A stretch of 64,000 nt of DNA from Pachypanchax playfairii (lineage: Eukaryota; Chordata; Actinopteri; Cyprinodontiformes; Aplocheilidae), in assembly GCA_006937955.1 (NCBI GenBank), contig SSNP01000035.1, positions 1,851,137 through 1,915,136 on the forward strand, written 5' to 3'. Of the stretch, positions 61,101 through 64,000 are shown one piece after another. How positions within the stretch are numbered: position 1 is the first letter of the stretch; each line of letters starts with the position of its first letter. The notes below the pieces were generated by a model. It saw only the letters and a list, made by a program, of their open reading frames with translations. It did not search any database and had not been told where the DNA came from. Both the position numbers and the translations under genes were made by a program.

Positions 61101-64000
61101 AGGGCCATGCAGTATGTATATTAACATGATGGATATGTAGGAGAGAGGAGGGGCATGGGGATATTAGGGATATAGAGCCTTACTGCTTTAGATTTACCCC
61201 CTGTTGGGCCCCGTTCACTGCCTTCTCTCCTGTACCGCCCTACTCAGGTCTTACTTAATCAGCCTCTCGTCTTCTCCTCGGATCCCTCCCACCAGTTACC
61301 AACTCTTTCACAGAAACCAAGTTCTTCCCTTTCATCACCATGGCCTCTGTCTAATACTTCATTCCTGTACTGTAACTTAATTTCTTTAGGTTCTCTCTCT
61401 CCTGGACACAAATAATCTGCTTCAGCAAAATCATCAATCAACCTCTTTAGTTAGAAGGAAACCAGGATAAAGCAGCTCTACAATCTTGTTTTTGGATTAA
61501 GCAGAAAGAAGGCTGAATGATATTAAGCTATTTAAGTTACTATACCCATATCCAATGTATAAACAACAGCAGGTAAAGAACATAAAGAACCAGAAAGATG
61601 GTATTTTGCAGTGTTGAATAGTAAAAATCTGTCTTTAATTGTAAGAATGTATTGTGGTCACCCTGTAAGCTCAGTTTTGTTTTTTTTTTGTCTTTTGTTG
61701 GTTTGTTTTTAACTTATGTTGACATTATTTAATTTTCAAATAGCTTATAGTTTCTCCTCTGGTTAAGAAGTTCACATGCTTATGACTAAACACTCAAAAT
61801 GTGTCATAACTGGCCAACCTGTAAACACACTATGTCAGTGAAATGATGCACATCATGCTAGAGTAAACATGAAAGACCACCAGGTGGAGAAAAATGTAAC
61901 CAGACTCTGCTTCCATCATAATTTTGAGGGCTTCTTCAAATAAAATAGATTCCCAAGTCTAATCAGGTCCTTTAAGATCAAGTCTAGCCTTGTGATGAGG
62001 TTAGTGGGGTTCTGCAGTTCTGCTGCAAACTTTGATGACCAAGCCACACCAGAACATATATGGTTAACTTCACAAATCTGTCAACATAATGATCCTCCAC
62101 ACACAACCCAGGATCTTGTAACTTCAGTAAACTACTATAATGTTTCTTTAGAACTTTTTCATGCATGCTCAAAAACCATTGCAAACACATCACACCTTTG
62201 TCATGTACTTTGCAATCTTGATGCTCACCTTAAGATCTCACCAATCTGCTGCAAAGACCATCCATGTGCAGACTCATTTTATACATGACCATTCAGTTAA
62301 AGGGAGCCTAAGAGTGGGAGATATGCAAATACTGAATAGAAGAAAGTTTTCAAAAGAAAGGGCAGACTGGTTAAAAAAAAAAAACAGTTAAAAAAAGCTA
62401 ATCTCCCTTCTGCTTCTATTTTAACAGCATGTCAATTTCTTTTTGTAGTTTCGGGAAAAGCCATGACTTTAGGGTTGACATGGATGATGTAGGGAGAGGG
62501 GTCAAAGGTGAGAGGATTTTACTGTGTAACAAACCATGTCAACTGCTTTTCTTTAATCTGCACCAGCAGGGTGACGTGAGACTTGCCATATCAATCAGAC
62601 TTTGAAGATCAAAGTATTGGGGTATCATTTGTCCATCTCCAACTTATTGGTTTATTTGAATTAAAAAAGAGTTTCTGAAGAGGCATTTAAAAAGGCATAG
62701 ATCTTGATGCAGATATCCCATGGATTAGAGTTGTTCTAATAGCCAGACGGTAGCAAAGACAAAACAGGTCTCCATGTGTCACAGAGCTAATAACAAGGAT
62801 GAATAATAGAGCTTTTAAAGCCCTTACTCCCACCTTGTTCTGCCCTGCACATAAGCCTGAGCTCTGGATGGGCAGCAAGCCCGTCCGCTGAGATGAGATG
62901 AGCTCCCAAGAAGATTGGGGCTGAAGATGGGGGTGGGAAGAATCGGATTAAACAAAATGCCTCAATTGAACGAATTGCCTGGGGCTGACCTCAGTCTAAT
63001 ACCATCGCTAAATACGGTAAACAAAATCTGTAGTTTCTGACGAGGTGATGGAAGAAAACATTACCATTATGTAGTTGTTGCTCAAAATGGTTGTGTGTGA
63101 ATGTTCATTAAAAAGGCAACTTATATTAAATATCATTGTCGTCCATACAGAAAATGATAAACATGGAAGTGACATGTTACCAGAAGCTGTTGACAGGTAG
63201 TATTTCAGTTGACACAGTTTAACCATGCAGTCTGGTTTCTGACAACTTGATTTAGTCTCTGGCACCTGAGCCACAAACAGCAGGCAAAAAAGTCAGTGTG
63301 AGGAAAAGCAGCTTAACTCCTTTAAACAAAATACAACAACAACAAAATGTAGTTAATGTACATGGAAAACAACACATAAACTCTTATGTAACTAAGGCAA
63401 GCTAAACAAGGATTGGTTAATTATTTTAATGGTCAAATACATACGGTCAATTATATAAGTAATAAAACTGATTTTTTTTTATTTATTCATGCTAAATTAT
63501 GTGTTTTTTGTTGTTTTGGATTCATATGAGCGTTTGACTTTAAAGTGTAAAATAGTGATTACCGAGCTTCTTTATTGGATACATGCTGTTCTACCTGCTG
63601 CGAAAAGGATAAAATTATTTATTTTTAAACAAGTGAAAAGTTTGTGCAGTCCAGAAAGTTATGAATGCTTCCCTTCTGGGCCTCCAGCAGAGAAAAGAAT
63701 GGGAGACAACAGGGGGTAACCATATGTTTTCAAATTGTTGTTCACAGCTCTCATCCTCACTCTGATTCTTCGGTACAATATCAAAAAATACTTCTTCTTT
63801 TCAAAAGTTGTGTTTTAATAAAATGCATCTTGTTCAAAATATGTTTTAGGACATTGGACAGGTTTTGAATGGTGAAGGGCTTAAACTGTACCTCAGTAGC
63901 ATGGGTCAGCTCACTGTTTTGTTTATACATGTGCAAGAGAAAACTAAACTGCCACCAGTGAACAATTAAAAGATTATGATTCCTATCACAATGAGCCCCT
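58182..64000. other. Non-coding stretch to the window end
   Basis: If 58095 is a terminal exon, the first part could be 3' untranslated sequence. AATAAA-like motifs appear only much later (around 60427-60435 and 60605), so no transcript end can be placed. The remainder is AT-rich with poly-A and poly-T tracts (60770-60779, 61679-61690, 62372-62383) and chance open frames of up to 98 codons. No exon, RNA gene or mobile element is supported. Confidence 0.5.

Overview
This window looks like non-coding nuclear DNA from a vertebrate, most likely a ray-finned (teleost) fish. It is AT-rich and CpG-poor and dense in stop codons. It carries many CA/GT microsatellites, long homopolymers and one 10-N assembly gap next to a poly-C run. 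The recognisable repeats belong to families I know from teleost genomes: a tRNA-derived SINE, a non-LTR retrotransposon 3' end, a 'cttatcc...gacaggtcgccagtccat' dispersed repeat, and a '~320-bp CA-flanked TATGGGGAC' unit. There is no operon, no rRNA or tRNA gene, no CRISPR and nothing prokaryotic. No open reading frame in the window reads convincingly as a conserved protein. The longest one (189 codons, minus strand, 56247-56816) lies partly in a decayed LINE tail.

Layout. 1-8500 is AT-rich filler with GT microsatellites and short G-runs. A conserved-looking block sits at 8541-8700, with a perfect CAATTAATTG palindrome. 8700-16800 is unremarkable. A second conserved-looking block is at 16851-17230. 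The most striking repeat is at 20159-21486: a TC/CA microsatellite followed by four nearly identical head-to-tail copies of a 318-320 bp unit. Each copy ends in a CA tract and has imperfect inverted ends. A G-quadruplex motif (22637-22664) and the gap (24773-24782) follow. From about 25985 to 28290 several stretches have the look of vertebrate conserved non-coding elements, meaning balanced composition and repeated homeodomain-type ATTA cores. One of them contains a 61-bp possible exon (26827-26887).

The middle holds a weakly CpG-enriched segment (31690-32060), a SINE relic (33028-33230) and a degenerate 15-bp minisatellite (34449-34714). It also holds a roughly 1.06-kb DNA-transposon relic (35753-36811) with terminal inverted repeats and a probable decayed 8-bp target duplication, which points to a hAT-type element. 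A strong G4 motif (36918-36964) follows. Three fragments of one dispersed repeat lie at 38461, 46989 and 51094. Further conserved-looking blocks are at 43590-44260 and 55411-55560. At 56224-56950 two retroelement relics sit in opposite orientation.

The best hint of a host gene is at 58095. There a long polypyrimidine tract and AG acceptor precede a short open frame ending in TAA, which could be a terminal exon on the plus strand. If so, much of the window could be intron or flank of a gene whose other exons lie outside it or are too short to recognise. I could not identify that gene, and I see no evidence for a new multi-gene system here.
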